64,000 bases of DNA, taken from contig OY755175.1 of NCBI GenBank assembly GCA_963576735.1, forward strand, positions 19,050,401-19,114,400. Direction: 5' to 3'. Made by a program: the position numbers and the translations under genes. The stretch comes from Bedellia somnulentella. Its lineage: Eukaryota; Arthropoda; Insecta; Lepidoptera; Bedelliidae. This document shows, in pieces, positions 29,285 through 40,592 of this stretch. The notes under the pieces are model-generated. The model did not search any database, was not told the DNA's origin, and was given only the letters and a program-made list of their open reading frames with translations. How positions within the stretch are numbered: position 1 is the first letter of the stretch; each line of letters starts with the position of its first letter.

Positions 29285-29545
29285 GTGACGTGTAGTGCGG
29301 GCTTAGAATGGCACTACCCATTTCTACCCACGGGTATCGTAAGAGGCGACTAAGGGTATTGGGTTTTTTGAAGTGGTTTTTGGGCGATGCGATTAGAGAC
29401 CCATCACCGGCAATACTTAATTTCTACTTTCATATCTTGTTCCTGCCCTATCAAGTCCCAAATGAGTCGGGAGCTCTGAAGTTTTAGCTACCCTTTTTTT
29501 GGGATTTATGGTCGTGAGTATGTGTATATTTATGTATGTTAATAT
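29285..29545 (+). mobile_element. Ret-A retroposon, subfamily 2
   Basis: GTGTAGTGCGGGCTTAGAAT, CCCACGGGTATCGTAAGAGG, GGGCGATGCGATTAGAGACC and GGTCGTGAGTATGTGTAT. It directly follows the previous minus-strand copy, head to head. Confidence 0.85.
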
Positions 29546-29549
29546 ACGT

Positions 29550-29875
29550 ACATCAAACCTGCCCAATTTTATATTTGTTACATTTGACTAAACGACCCAA
29601 TTTTCGAAGCTAGGATTCTTTGCGATCAAAAGCACAGATGGAAGTTTAAGAAAGTGTGAATGATTCGTGACGCGGAAAAAGGGCTCGCTCGAGAAAAAAT
29701 GGGCAAAGTTGTGAACATCTTCCACATTGACTGCTTGAGCGAACTTTTGTGGAACTTTCTAGTTGTATGTGAGCGGTCCAATGCATTTTTCATAACGTAA
29801 GCTTTTTAACTAGCGCAGCTTTTTGGGAACTTGGTATCAGGATTTACTTAAATGATTTTGTTTTCTGGAGTTGAC
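29550..29875. other. Unassigned stretch
   Basis: No recognised feature. GCTCGCTCGAGAAAAAATGG at 29,683 belongs to no known family here. Confidence 0.4.
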
Positions 29876-29879
29876 CATT

Positions 29880-30032
29880 CTTATTTTGAGATTACATATA
29901 CTCACGCCGTTAGCTTTCATTGGGGTCGGCAAAAACTATCAATCGTAACTTTATACGATGCAAATATCCTAGCTTCGTTCACATCCATCGATCATTTCGT
30001 ACATGCTCTTTTATTCTTCATACTTCGGACAC
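29880..30032 (-). repeat. Line-B 3' end
   Basis: ACATATACTCACGCCGTTAG, CTTCGTTCACATCCATCGAT and CTTCATACTTCGGACACCTG. The tail microsatellite is absent. Confidence 0.75.
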
Positions 30033-30065
30033 CTGCCTACAAGATTAAAAAGATATATGATACAT

Positions 30066-30318
30066 ACTTACATACATACATACATATACTCACGGCTGTA
30101 TTTCCCTAGAAGGGGTAGCCAGAGCTATGGATTTATAAATTCCTCAGCCACTTTTGGAAGTTGAGTGGGGAAAACATGGTAAAATAAAGGTTTTTGGTGA
30201 TGGGTCTCCAACCGCATCGCCCAAAAATCCAATAAAAAGCCCCAATACCCTTAGTCGCCTCTTACGACACCCGTGGGTAGAAAGGGGTAGCGACATTCTA
30301 AGCCGGCACTACAGGGCA
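30066..30318 (-). mobile_element. Ret-A retroposon, full, subfamily 2
   Basis: A (TACA)n tail at left, then complete blocks to GGCACTACAGGGCAA. CAATAAAAAGCCCCAATACC and ACGACACCCGTGGGTAG are the subfamily 2 marks. Confidence 0.9.
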
Positions 30319-30319
30319 A

Positions 30320-31290
30320 TATATATATGATCTAACATGTAAAAACTAATATACAAAATAATGAACGAAGGCTTACGTCAATAAAAGTTTAAAAGTCATT
30401 TTGGGTTATTCTAAACTATTCATCTCTATTTATATTGCAAAACAGAAAAACTTTAACGACTCATTATAGCCTTAATTCATTTCAAGTTTTGTACAATCTT
30501 TCTTATAAGAATGAAAAACTATGAAGAAATTTTACAATTTAAATGTTTGTTTAACCCATCTTGGATATCCAACAATTCTTTGAATCAGTGAAGATGTGAA
30601 TAGTTTCTTTGTTTCGTTGCATTTGTTTTTTTATTCAAAATATATATTTTTCTCTTTTTTTATTTTTTTTTGTATGTGGCTGTATATGGCGTAAGTTTTA
30701 AATTTAGTTTTAGCTTTATTTATTAACTTTTTTGGCATATTAGCAATATTCATGTTAACTTACATCAATATATATCACCTTTGTACTTATTATTTGTATA
30801 GATATATAGATATGTAAATATGACGATTTTACAAATGGCTTCCTGTAATAATTTTGTTTTTTTAAATGGATATAAAGCTGTAAATCTTCCAAACGAAATA
30901 AAATAAAATAACTATCTATTAATATTGATCAAAATAGATTTCTTTACAGTTTATAACGTTTCATTACAAGTTAACCTTTTGCAAATTATTTTTTTAAATT
31001 TGAAAATTCTGAGCTCTGACGAGTAATTGGGAATTCTAAGAACAATGCTTTATCCAGCTGTCCCTTTAATGCTACGTTGAGCCTAAAATATTCAAGTATC
31101 CTGGTCGCAAATATAGCGGGATTCCAGTTGCGTGAATATTTATGTGAATCGCGTACTAGGATTTTGTAAAAATATGAAGATTGCTCTTTGACGTAGCCCG
31201 AATTATCTTTTCACATTCAAATGACACGCTCAATTTCGTACTCATTCTTGCTTTGTGGAATTATGCTATGTGAATTGATACCTCGATAAT
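30320..31290. other. Unassigned AT-rich stretch
   Basis: Nearly 1 kb without recognised repeats. T-rich tract at 30,650-30,672. No ORF. Confidence 0.45.
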
Positions 31291-31295
31291 TTAAG

Positions 31296-31456
31296 CTATG
31301 TAGGCTTAGAATAGCACTACTCTGTTTTACAATCTTATCCCCACACAACTTCAAAAGGTGGCAGGGTTTTTTCATTTTTAGGGTTTTTTTTTGTTTCTAA
31401 GCTCTGGGTTTCTAACCTCTTTTAGAGATGTAAAGCCGTGAGTATATGTATGTATC
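31296..31456 (+). repeat. Ret-A retroposon with internal deletion
   Basis: GCTTAGAATAGCACTACTC joins directly to CAATCTTATCCCCACACAAC, so about 110 bp from the centre are lost. It ends AAGCCGTGAGTATATGTATG. Confidence 0.75.
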
Positions 31457-31610
31457 TTTATAATGAAGACAAAGAAGAACAACTTGCTTTCTTTGAGCAT
31501 GTACATGAAAATAACTATAGTTGATATTTTTTAAATAAATTATGACAAAACAATAGCAGACTATGAATCGATAAAGTTATGTTGGTATGCCCAATTGATT
31601 ACATACATTA

Positions 31611-31823
31611 CGTATTTACACACGTTTACTCACGGCTATGTCTCCAAATACGGGGAAGCCAGAACTTCAAAATCCGAAATTCCTCAGTAACTTTCGGACG
31701 TTCAGTGGTGTAAAGTAAGTAAAATATGGGATGCCTGTGGATGGCTCTACAGCCACGACACCCATAAAAACACTTAAGGAAAGAAGTCGTTAGTGCAGTT
31801 CCAAGCCGATACTTCACAGCCAT
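31611..31823 (-). mobile_element. Ret-A retroposon, diverged
   Basis: CACACGTTTACTCACGGCTA, CGGGGAAGCCAGAACTTC, CTCCTCAG-type block and AAGCCGATACTTCACAGCC. It abuts the TSD of the Sine-S copy that follows. Confidence 0.75.
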
Positions 31824-31835
31824 TTTTGTTAATGT

Positions 31836-32224
31836 AACATAACATAATATAACATAAAACATAACATAAAAGTTCGCGCCGAATATCCCCGAAGGGGTTG
31901 GCAGAGGTACTAATACTTCTGAACATCACATGACTTTGTCACCTGGTGTTCAGAGTACCCACGTTTTGCATGGACAGTGTACTCACGTGATAAGGGGCAG
32001 ACCTATCGCCGTTTTTTACGAATACACTGTCACATGACTAAGTACAACTCAGCCATGTGGGTTTCCTCACGATGTTTTCCCTCACCGTTAACAACCATGA
32101 TAAATTAACCACACAGGTGTCTTTAGAAAAGACAAATTGGTGTAGGCCCGACCCAGGATTTGAGCACTAGTTGTTTGCACGATAACCGAGTGTTCTACCC
32201 ACTGGGCTATCACGGCTGCTAATG
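31836..32224 (-). mobile_element. Sine-S, full-length, 12-bp TSD
   Basis: A (TAACA)n tail at left, GCGCCGAATATCCCCGAAGG, all body blocks, and the head GGGCTATCACGGC at right. TTTTGTTAATGT is duplicated at 31,824-31,835 and 32,225-32,236. Inserted next to the 5' end of a Ret-A copy. Confidence 0.93.
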
Positions 32225-32239
32225 TTTTGTTAATGTGTG

Positions 32240-33505
32240 TTTGTTTATCCATGAACTAGTGAATACTTATAGGCACTAATCAATAGAATATACAAATTGT
32301 AACCTATTATATCACCCACCAAAAGTTATATTTTCCCAAAATAATACCCATTTGAAATTCTATTGTGTCGGCTGTAAATTGATTAGATGGTTGAATTCGA
32401 AGCCAAAGATCCCTTTCTCGTGCGGCCCACAAAGAAACATAATACAAATGTTCTTCTACGGGTCTTTATATTTAAGAATAATGATCGTGAACTCTGATTT
32501 GGGTAGCCGGTCACGTGCTAGCAGGACGCCCAGTCATTTGGTTCAGAACTATTGCTTCATTCGTAGTCTAAGCGGAGCTTTTGGCGAATATAACGTGCCC
32601 GTTTTAAATTATGTTGGAAAAATATCTTGGATTTTTTGCTTAGACATATTTTAGTAACGAGATGCAGTGAGTAATTGTGTCAAGCTAACATTGAATAGAA
32701 AAGAAAGAAAGAAAAGATTTTTTTTATTTAGCACACATATACAGTATTTAATGACATAATTTAAAGAAATGGTTTCACTAAATTGGGCCCACAATCAGTA
32801 ATTTCTGATAGCGCTATCTTTTTAGAGAATACCAGTTATGAGATGTAGTTTGAGATGGGATCAGAGGCTGTTCGTGTGTTGTGGTGGTGGTTGTTGTTAG
32901 TGAAGTGAGAGACATTGAAGATAAGAAAAACATAATAATTAATGCAACAAATATTCGTTGACATATCTACAAAACCATACTTCCAACCTCAATTAAAAAT
33001 AACTGCTTTAGTATGAAGGCGTATTTGTATAGAGTAAGGAGGATGAAAAAAATAAATTCACGCACGCACATACTATAAAGTTTGAATGGTTGTTATTTTC
33101 TACCTATATCTATAAAATATATTGGATTTGAATTGCAAAAACGAATTATTCAATTCTGAACAAAATAAACTACAACCTATGCCCCTTTTAACCATCAAGT
33201 TAATAGAATTATTAAAACTGAGCTGTAGAAAAATATATTCGGATGGCTACCAATCAATCTGAAGCGCAAAAAATCCGTAAATAATTTACTGAAAACAAAT
33301 TGAGTTGATAAAAACTGTAAACTTTTATACAGAAACAGATAAATAAGTGGATGAATTATCTTTTATTTTTCTGCCGGAAAAGGAGTAGTTTTTTGTTACA
33401 CAGTGAGTATAATCTCTCATTTTATAATCAGTGACATCTCGTGAAGGTTCTAAAAATATATCATTAGTCTAGTTTTAACTCTTTCACGGCATAATAAATA
33501 AAAAG
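32240..33505. other. Unassigned stretch
   Basis: About 1.3 kb with no known repeat except short (GAAA)n at 32,698-32,716. The 100-codon open frame at 32,352-32,654 (with QRNIIQMFFYGSLYLRIM) is of unknown nature and has no exon signals I trust. Confidence 0.4.
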
Positions 33506-33514
33506 CATCAACAT

Positions 33515-33817
33515 TTATACATACATACATATACTCACGCCATTATTTCCCATTGGGCTAGGCAAGACTATTGATCGCCACTTTGTACGATCCTGGCAAA
33601 CCTCTCTAGCTTCGTTTACATCCATTAATCTTTTCATAAATGCTCTTTTATTTTTCATACTTCGGACGCGAGCCTTTTTGATCACACACTCTATTTGGCC
33701 CAGGTGTGTCCTCCGTGATCGTCCTCTACTCACATAACCTTCCACATTGGCTCTATAGATATCTATCACCAATTTACTGTCATCCATCCTTTCTATGTGC
33801 CCAAACCATCTCAACAC
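33515..33817 (-). pseudogene. Line-B RT C-terminal domain
   Basis: An open segment of 100 codons. MLRWFGHIERMDDSKL is at residues 1-16, YRANVEGYVSRGR at ~22-34, KNKRAFMKRLMDVNEAREVC at ~56-75 and QDRTKWRSIV at 76-85. A frameshift near the end turns the usual SAYPNGN into LPSPMGN. The last residues read into the tail. This domain follows the palm in this LINE group; no catalytic residues are included. Confidence 0.8.
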
Positions 33818-34113
33818 TCCTTTTTCTATCTATCTTACAATATCATTTTTTACTTTCACAAATCACGTCATTTCTCACACGATCACATAACCTTAAATTA
33901 CAATTTTTCTCAGGGACCTCATCTCTACTGCATTCACTTTGCTCTCATGCTTCTTCTGCCACACTCAACATTCACTGCCATACATAAGCGTAGGAACCAG
34001 AACAGCATCATGCACTGCCATTCGGGCCTTTTCAGACACCGACTGACTAGACATTAGATTATTCAATGCTCCATTAATCGCATTACCCTTTTTCACTCTT
34101 CTCTCGATATCTT
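33520..34113 (-). mobile_element. Line-B, longest copy, 14-bp TSD
   Basis: 594 bp from the (CATA)n tail to the region upstream of the RT C-terminus. CATCAACATTTATA is duplicated at 33,506-33,519 and 34,114-34,127, so the copy is complete as inserted and 5'-truncated by the usual process. It shows the Line-B 3' coding order: NAINGALNNLM, VLVP-type segment, VEMRSLR, VRN, MLRWFGHIERMDD, then the C-terminus. Confidence 0.93.
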
Positions 34114-34139
34114 CATCAACATTTATATGAAGTGATAAT

Positions 34140-34850
34140 CATATTGAAAGCAAGAAATACGTTTAATCGCCACTTTCCCCACGAGAGAAACACCAATTAA
34201 TCCAACCACAAAAACTCAAAATGAAATAAAAAAACACCACAACAACTTTATTGGAAACCATTGTAGAACCAAAACTCCTATAAAACACTTACAATAAACT
34301 TGTCTTACGTTACTTAAAGCTCTACTCAATATCGTTAAACAAAGTCATGGTACCCTTTCCCCTCATTTCGCAAACTCCCAATGAACTTGTCAAGAGTGCA
34401 CGATACAAATGAAAAGTTAACAACTCTTTGGGAACTCGCCTTTCTTTGAGTCGTTCAAAATTTTACGACTTATAAACTGACGAAGTAAGAGAGCAATAGA
34501 ATCTTCTCCTAGTAAATTTGAAGAGATCTGTAAATGCTGAATTTATTGCTTATATTTTGTTTAACTATTACGGCGCGAATAAAAGAAAGCTATTGTTTTC
34601 GGTGTTCATAAAAATATACATTATTAATGTTATAATTACAATGGTGGGAAATTAAAGAGATTTTTTTATCATATAATTGGTTTTAAAAACCCGGGTTAAC
34701 CTGCTATTCTGGTATTTTTCTTAATTTTTTATCCCATTGCGATAACATTTTATAAAAATAAATTTCAATGGTTTTGTGAATTAAATTGACATCACATATG
34801 TGATGGTCAAAATATTGGTGTCAAAATATTGGCAAATCAGTAAAAAGTTA
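34140..34850. other. Unassigned AT-rich stretch
   Basis: No recognised repeat or gene. Confidence 0.4.
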
Positions 34851-34855
34851 TTTAT

Positions 34856-35107
34856 AAATGTCGTGCAGTGTCGGTTTAGAATAGCACTACCCCGTTCCTA
34901 CTGATGGGTATAAGTGAAAGGCGACTAACGGTATTGGGGCTTTTAAGGGGTTTTTGGGCGATGCGGTTGGAGACCCATCACCAACAACCTTTACTTAACC
35001 ATCTTCTCCCCACTCAATTTACCAAAAGTGGCTGAGGAATTTCTAATTCCTTAGCTCTGGCTACCCCTTCTAGGGATTTATAGCCGTGAGTATTTGTTTG
35101 TATGTAT
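34856..35107 (+). mobile_element. Ret-A retroposon, near full-length
   Basis: GTCGTGCAGTGTCGGTTTAG to GCCGTGAGTATTTGTTTG, with all central blocks intact. Subfamily 1. Confidence 0.9.
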
Positions 35108-35109
35108 AG

Positions 35110-35655
35110 AACTAAGCAAACACAACCGATGAGTTGAATGATCAATATTAGTCAATCAATATACAACAAATATACTCTAAGCAAACTAAGGCAAACATCT
35201 TGTAAATCAATAGTAATATTGTAAAACTGGGACATTTATTTCCTTAAATTCACTCTCAATCTCCGAAAAAATTTGTTTTAAAAATCCTGTCAGCATTGGC
35301 CTATATTTATGTATATTATTCATGCTATATACTATTAATAAATAATCACACAGATAGGAGAAAACGAAAACAATTCACTAGCAAACTTTTCCCTCATTTA
35401 ATACACCTAGAATGCAGGCTGATTATTTTTCATATAATCCTCGGAGTCCGAAAAAACTCTTCTCCCCAATTCTCTAAAGACAAACTGTATCGAAAATTCA
35501 TTTTTGGGCAAAGTTGTTGGACAATGGAAAGGTTATCACGAGCCTCGGGACGTCAGACGGATGCCATTAACGTTTCCAGACGAGCCTTTACTTGTAGCTA
35601 TTCTATTTATTTGTTGGAACTAACTTCGTACGGAAGAAGGGAAAGGGTATCAGAA
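35110..35655. other. Unassigned stretch
   Basis: A 137-codon open frame (35,296-35,709, +) has mixed composition (for example SKDKLYRKFIFGQSCW), but runs into the LINE tail and has no known relative, so it is probably not coding. Confidence 0.35.
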
Positions 35656-35951
35656 TTATTATTATTATTAAACACTTTATTGCATACAAATACAATGTTT
35701 TTTATATAGGTACAGATCATTAGGACTAAGTACACAAAGGCGGACTTATCGCCTTAACGCGATTTCTTCCAGTCAACCTTTATGGTAAGGAAAAACAAGT
35801 ACAAAACTCTTAAACAGAAGTCATTGAAAATTAATATGCAAATAAAACCAAACTTAACTAAACACACACAACCTATTTACAACCCTAACCTAAATATTAA
35901 TTTAAATATCCAATATGTATAATAATTATATTAAATATACTTATCCTTACT

Positions 35952-36212
35952 TCCTTACTAATATTATAAATAGGAAAGTGAGTTTGTTTGTTTGTTTATT
36001 TGTTCCGCTTTCACGCCGTAACTACTGAACAGATTGCTTTGAAATTTTGCAAAGGTATAGTTAGAAGTTTGTATTAAATAATAGGGTACTTTTTATTCCG
36101 AAAAAAAATGATGTTCCCGAGGAAAATCGTGGGAATGAGAAAATTTCTTATAGTTGTGAATTATACCGTAATATAACCGAATTTCACTCGGAAGCCGTGG
36201 GCGGAAAGCTAG
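35952..36212 (+). mobile_element. Non-autonomous Helitron nested in a LINE
   Basis: Starts TCCTTACTAATATTATAAAT, contains (TTTG)n and TTCCGCTTTCACGCCGTAAC, and ends CCGTGGGCGGAAAGCTAG before T. This arrangement is familiar from lepidopteran Helitrons. No coding sequence. The base before the start is T rather than A, unless the start is at 35,944. Confidence 0.8.
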
Positions 36213-36320
36213 TTCTTTATAAATATACACACATATGAATACATATAAATATATATATATATAATATTTTTATATTGTATAATAAATACTAATATAGACA
36301 TATACTTATCATTATAAAAT

Positions 36321-36506
36321 CTACCAACCTAAGGTCTTAAAAAAATGAGATTTTAATTTATCTTTAAATATGTTTAAAGATGATGACAGCCGTATGTCAA
36401 CTGGTAGTGAGTTCCACAAATTGACCGCTTTGACTGCAAAGGAATCACTATATGTAGCACTGGTATGTAGAGGTACGCTCAACATCTTATTATCCTGTGA
36501 TCGCAA
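36321..36506 (-). pseudogene. LINE RT C-terminus (CR1/Jockey group)
   Basis: The end of the ORF2 protein: SFAVKAVNLWNSLPVDIRLS (residues ~22-41) then SLNIFKDKLKSHFF. The same signature occurs at the end of the 40.57-kb LINE (SFSVHAVQLWNALPVEVRLA). Confidence 0.85.
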
Positions 36507-36654
36507 GTCACGGCCGTGCGAGCATAAATATGTGAACTTACACCGAAGATAATGGGGGGCAGCAGAATTATTAAGGGCATTATATAAAACACATAAAATA
36601 TGAGAGAATTTTTACGGTTAAGCATGTTTTTTTTTGTGTGTTACAAGAAAACTG

Positions 36655-37790
36655 ATAAAATTATTGTGTAATTTGTAAAAGGAATAGTTTGAAGGGATAG
36701 CAGCGTAGGATATTTATTATTTAAATCAGGAGACTCATAGGGCATTTACGATAAAATTTATGAATTTAAGGAAGAAATAGACGTGTCGTGTTTAGTTCTA
36801 GATACTCTGCCTACCCTAATAGTTTATGGAATGCGTAATAGATTAATTTAAAATCCTTTATTTTTATCTTTAACATATTTCTTTAATTTTGCCCATACTG
36901 AAAATTCTATGTATAAAACACGGCAACTGTACAAGTGTTGAAAAGACTGTAAAACTGTAAATGTGTTGTTTGGAACTAAAAACGAGGCGTGGGTGGTTTG
37001 TGAAGTATGCGACTCATTACGGGGGACATAGGTTCGACAGCGCCGCGTGACACGCCGTTCTGTAACAAATGGTCTACATCCTGAATACAGAATAGTGAAG
37101 ATTTGTGTTTGTCACTCGCACTTTAAGGTCTATGTTTTTTGAATGGAAATGTTTTGGGAACAATTTTGTTTTAGTTTTCGTATTCGTAGTAGTTTTTGCC
37201 TTGAGATGTATTTAATGCAGTAGCGAATTTAAATTTAATCAGTGTAAAGAAATCTGTCTGTTAGAAATGAAAAATATTAGGTTAGGTCAATTAAATCTGA
37301 GATCAACACCTTCTTTGTGGATTGCCTTCTTGTCTAAAAGCATATATTAGCTAAAATTATAATTTAACAGCACACATATTATTTCAAATTAATCAAATGA
37401 TTTAATTTATTTTTGTAATATTCTTTGGTTTATATGCCTTTTTTTCCTTATCCATTGTAAAAAAAAGCGATATTATTGCTGTAACAATTTTTGCTTATAC
37501 TACTATATACGAGAAGCATAAAGAAAAAATATAAGATTTCGACAACCTGTAACAAGGCACAGGTGCCATCGCGAAACCTACATCGCTCAATCATTTTGAT
37601 TAATAAACCCTTCAGCTTCTATTGTTTTTAGGAGTCACGTCACATACTAAAGCGCTTCAGCATTTAGAATGAAGAAGACAATGAGATGATTTTGCAGTAT
37701 TGATTTACTACCATTCTCGTTGGAAATGCAAATTCGTCTTATCCTCTGAGACGTTCATTAGTTTCAGTACTCGAAGAAGTATTTATTTTT
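36655..37790. other. Unassigned stretch with one tRNA-like patch
   Basis: No gene. Only the tRNA-like segment listed next was recognised. Confidence 0.4.
36982..37048 (+). repeat. Possible tRNA-like SINE head
   Basis: GCGTGGGTGGTTTGTGAAG and GGGGGACATAGGTTCGACAG are spaced like the A and B boxes. No body identified. Confidence 0.35.
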
Positions 37791-37794
37791 ATAA

Positions 37795-38060
37795 TTTTTA
37801 AAGATATATTCTCGTACGGTTATAATTTTCAAGAAAGGGTAAGCAGAGCTTCAGAAAAAATAATTACGAAGCCGTTTTTCGAAGTTTAGTCGGATTTGTT
37901 TTAAATATTGGAAATTTGGTGATAGTTCTCATCTCAAAACACATAATAATATTACTTTAAAAGTCTCAAGATTCTAAATGCCCTTGTATGACACTCACAA
38001 GTAGACATGGGTAAATACTATTCGAAGGTGACTTCCACTCTATTCCGATAAAATACATAC
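37795..38060 (-). repeat. Ret-A retroposon, very decayed
   Basis: TCTCGTACGGTTATAATTTT, GGGTAAGCAGAGCTTCAG, AAGTCTCAAGATTC and CTCACAAGTAGACATGGGTA align collinearly with reversed Ret-A. Confidence 0.5.
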
Positions 38061-38069
38061 TAAGTACTC

Positions 38070-38930
38070 TGTTCAAAATAGTTACTGATAATATCATTAT
38101 TTTTCTAAATTACATCACAGTCTCCATGCAGTTTAAAAACTCTATTTTTCATGAAAGTATTTTTGATCTATAAATGAATTTGAATGCTCAAGCGTTTTCT
38201 TCATAGCATAGAACCAGGTGCCCTAGTGTAAATGAAAAAGTTCAGCGTAAATATGCCGAGTAAAAGTTGAGCGTAAATATGCAAGTAAAAGTTTACATCA
38301 CGTATTCACAGAGTAGAAGACGAATACAAATTATATTCATTCGAGTCACGCGTTTCTCCTGTTTATTCACATTCCCTTTCACGGGACGAGTAATGGGCCA
38401 ACTTTCTGAATACTGGGGCAAAGTGCTGTGATAGCCCATACATTCGGAACCCTATTAGGGGCACGGAAATAGGAAATTTAGTTTTGTTGTGTTTGAATTT
38501 GAATTTAGTTATATTTTAAATATTTAAAGAGTTTTTGAGTCTAGTATTTTTTTAATGTATGGTTCTTATTTTCTGTCTACAAATATATCTGATGAGTTTT
38601 CGAAAACTTTTTAAATAAATTTGAGTTTAAGGAAAAGTAGGAAGTTGCCATGTCTAGTGAATACGATAGTTGCTCGATGGTATTTAATGATAAATATATT
38701 CACAATAATAGATCGGCATTTTTAGAGAAAAATGTTCTTATAAAGGCCGCAGAACGCCCGAATTTCTTTTTTATTTCTACAAGCATTTTGGGTGGACAAC
38801 GCTACGGCCAAAGAAAACTGTCAAAATGACTTTTGCATTTGATCAATTTTGTCATGCTTTTTCCGGTTCAAGTTCTGTTAGATGGCGCCATTCCGAAGCT
38901 TGTTGAGTGGTTTTTTTTTGTATACCTACA
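38070..38930. other. Unassigned stretch
   Basis: No known repeat. The GGTTCAAGTTCTGTTAG and GATGGCGCCATT region near 38,865-38,892 is unassigned. Confidence 0.4.
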
Positions 38931-38934
38931 TTTT

Positions 38935-39440
38935 GTACATACATACGAACATAAATAACGGCCATAAATCCCAAAAAACACATCCTCAGCCATTTGGAAA
39001 TTAAGTATCAAGATGACAGAAATAAAGTATAATTTTGTAACAAATAATAATGCGTTTCATGAATGTTGAGTCGGAATTCATTTGTCCTAGCATGTCATCA
39101 GCGACTGTTATTCGATTTAGTTATATGATAAATCATGTTTCGTACCCAAGTGATAGGATGATAAGCATCGACTCGTGAGACACATTCAATTTGGTGGCTA
39201 AATCTCGCGAATGTGAAAGAAAATTTTCACTCACTATTTTCTTAACTTTTGCGATATGTATTTCAGTTGCAGACGTTGATGGTCTTACAGAGTGAGGAAG
39301 CCTTAGATCACGTTCTAACGTTTTTGAACATTTAAACACATAACTTAAATAAAATTCACTCAAGAGGCTCGTATAGTCACTTCGTAAATCGCCCACGGAA
39401 AAAAAAAGAGTAAATATTATTCTAAGCCGACTCTAAACAG
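38935..39440 (-). repeat. Ret-A copy split by a mariner fragment
   Basis: The 3' part (ACGGCCATAAATCCC, CCTCAGCCATTTGGAA) lies at 38,935-39,045. The 5' part (ATCGCCCACGG, CTAAGCCGACTCTAAACAGC) lies at 39,385-39,440. Transposase-like sequence lies between. Confidence 0.65.
39133..39396 (-). pseudogene. mariner transposase, N-terminal DNA-binding fragment
   Basis: RPSTSATEIHIAKVKKIVSE (about residues 38-57) followed by RDLATKLNVSHESMLIILS matches the linker and second helix-turn-helix of mariner-family transposases. These usually read RPSTS...NIAKV then LNISHESV-type, followed by an LG doublet (here SLG). The first residues, the catalytic D,D34D domain and clear inverted ends are missing. Confidence 0.75.
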
Positions 39441-39449
39441 CACAAATAT

Positions 39450-39965
39450 AAAATATAATAAGATTACATAAGTTAGCAACGATTCAAATTATATAATAAT
39501 TCTACAAGTGCTCCTAAGAACACGATTTAGCTCGTCGAGTGCGATTTGCACGTGCCAGTTCACATTAACTCCCTACTTTCAATGTGCTTAGTTAGGAAGT
39601 TCAAAGAGCGTATTAAATGGAGTATTATAACATTTTTATCTTTCTACATGCAGAACGATATTAGGCGTCGCAATTTGATCAACGTTTTGGTTTCATTACG
39701 CTCTCATATCAGTTCTTTATGAGGTTTTCGAGGTATTATTCTCATCGTGTCGTAAGCCGCACGTAATGTTTTCTTGGAAGAGATATTCTACGTGAACTTT
39801 ATGACAGGCAATGAGGGTTTTATAATTGTTTTAATGGATGAAGATACTAGGTGATATCGTCACACTTTAAAACTGCTTGTGTGAACCAACTCTTTCCCAT
39901 TTCAATTATTATTTGTAATGATGTTAAAAACAGAGTAAATAAATATTTTGTAACCTAGCGTACAG
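39450..39965. other. Unassigned stretch
   Basis: No recognised repeat or gene. Confidence 0.4.
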
Positions 39966-39969
39966 ATTC

Positions 39970-40068
39970 ATAGCGTAATGAAGCTAGAGAGGTTTTCCAG
40001 GATGGTACAAAGTGGCGATCGATCCTATCCCAAATAGAACTAATAGCGTTAGTATATGTATACATGTA
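39970..40068 (+). repeat. Line-B 3' end
   Basis: AATGAAGCTAGAGAGGTTTT, AAGTGGCGATCGATC and TAGCGTTAGTATATGTATAC. Its tail meets the tail of the next, opposite copy. Confidence 0.8.
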
Positions 40069-40077
40069 GTTTTTTAC

Positions 40078-40292
40078 ATACATACATATTCTCACGCCGC
40101 TAGTTCCCATTAGGCAGAGACTATCGATCGCCACGTTGTAAGATCCTGGCAAACCTCTCTAGCTTCATTCACATCCATCAATCTTTTCATACATGCTCTT
40201 TTATTCTTCGTACTTCGGACACCTGCCTTTTTGAGCACATTTTCTATTTGATCTAAATGTGTCCTCCGAGGTCGTCCTCTACTAACATGTAG
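40078..40292 (-). repeat. Line-B 3' end, tail-to-tail with the previous
   Basis: ACATACATATTCTCACGCCG, GGCAGAGACTATCGATCGCC, TACTTCGGACACCTGCC and GAGGTCGTCCTCTACTAACA. Confidence 0.85.
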
Positions 40293-40299
40293 TTTTTTC

Positions 40300-40565
40300 T
40301 GTTACCTTTTTTATATAATCTTTAAAACCTGGATAAAAATACAAAACGCTTTTGATAGCCTAACAATGACGTCGGCTCGACATAGATAAGAATGTAGTAA
40401 GCTCATTTAGGTGGCGCTGCGTTTGCGAACAATTTACGACCAACATTTCACAGCCTCATAAAAGCTACGTAAGGCAATATTACTACGCATTTGCTAAGTT
40501 CATTTATACTGTTTTTGCAAGAACGTAGGTTCACGCCTTGTGGTATGACATATGACTCATTTTGC
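40300..40565. other. Unassigned flank of the LINE
   Basis: No recognised feature. Confidence 0.4.
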
Positions 40566-40592
40566 TGACGCTGCACTGCTCATTTTAATGAC

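Larger units (their letters stand above)
35660..36650 (-). mobile_element. CR1/Jockey-group LINE 3' end, split by a Helitron
   Basis: (TTA)n at the left is the tail. The minus strand then reads AATAAAGTGTTTAAT with GCGATAAGTCCGCC upstream, a 3' UTR like that of the 40.57-kb LINE (GCGATAAGACCGCCGATTG). The coding end resumes beyond the Helitron inserted at 35,952-36,212. Confidence 0.8.

Noticed and set aside
32352..32654. 100-codon open frame as a gene
   Set aside because: No family, no splice or promoter signals of quality. Cannot be told from chance in this window.
35296..35709. 137-codon open frame
   Set aside because: It runs into the LINE tail (TTA)n and has no recognisable domain. Likely chance.
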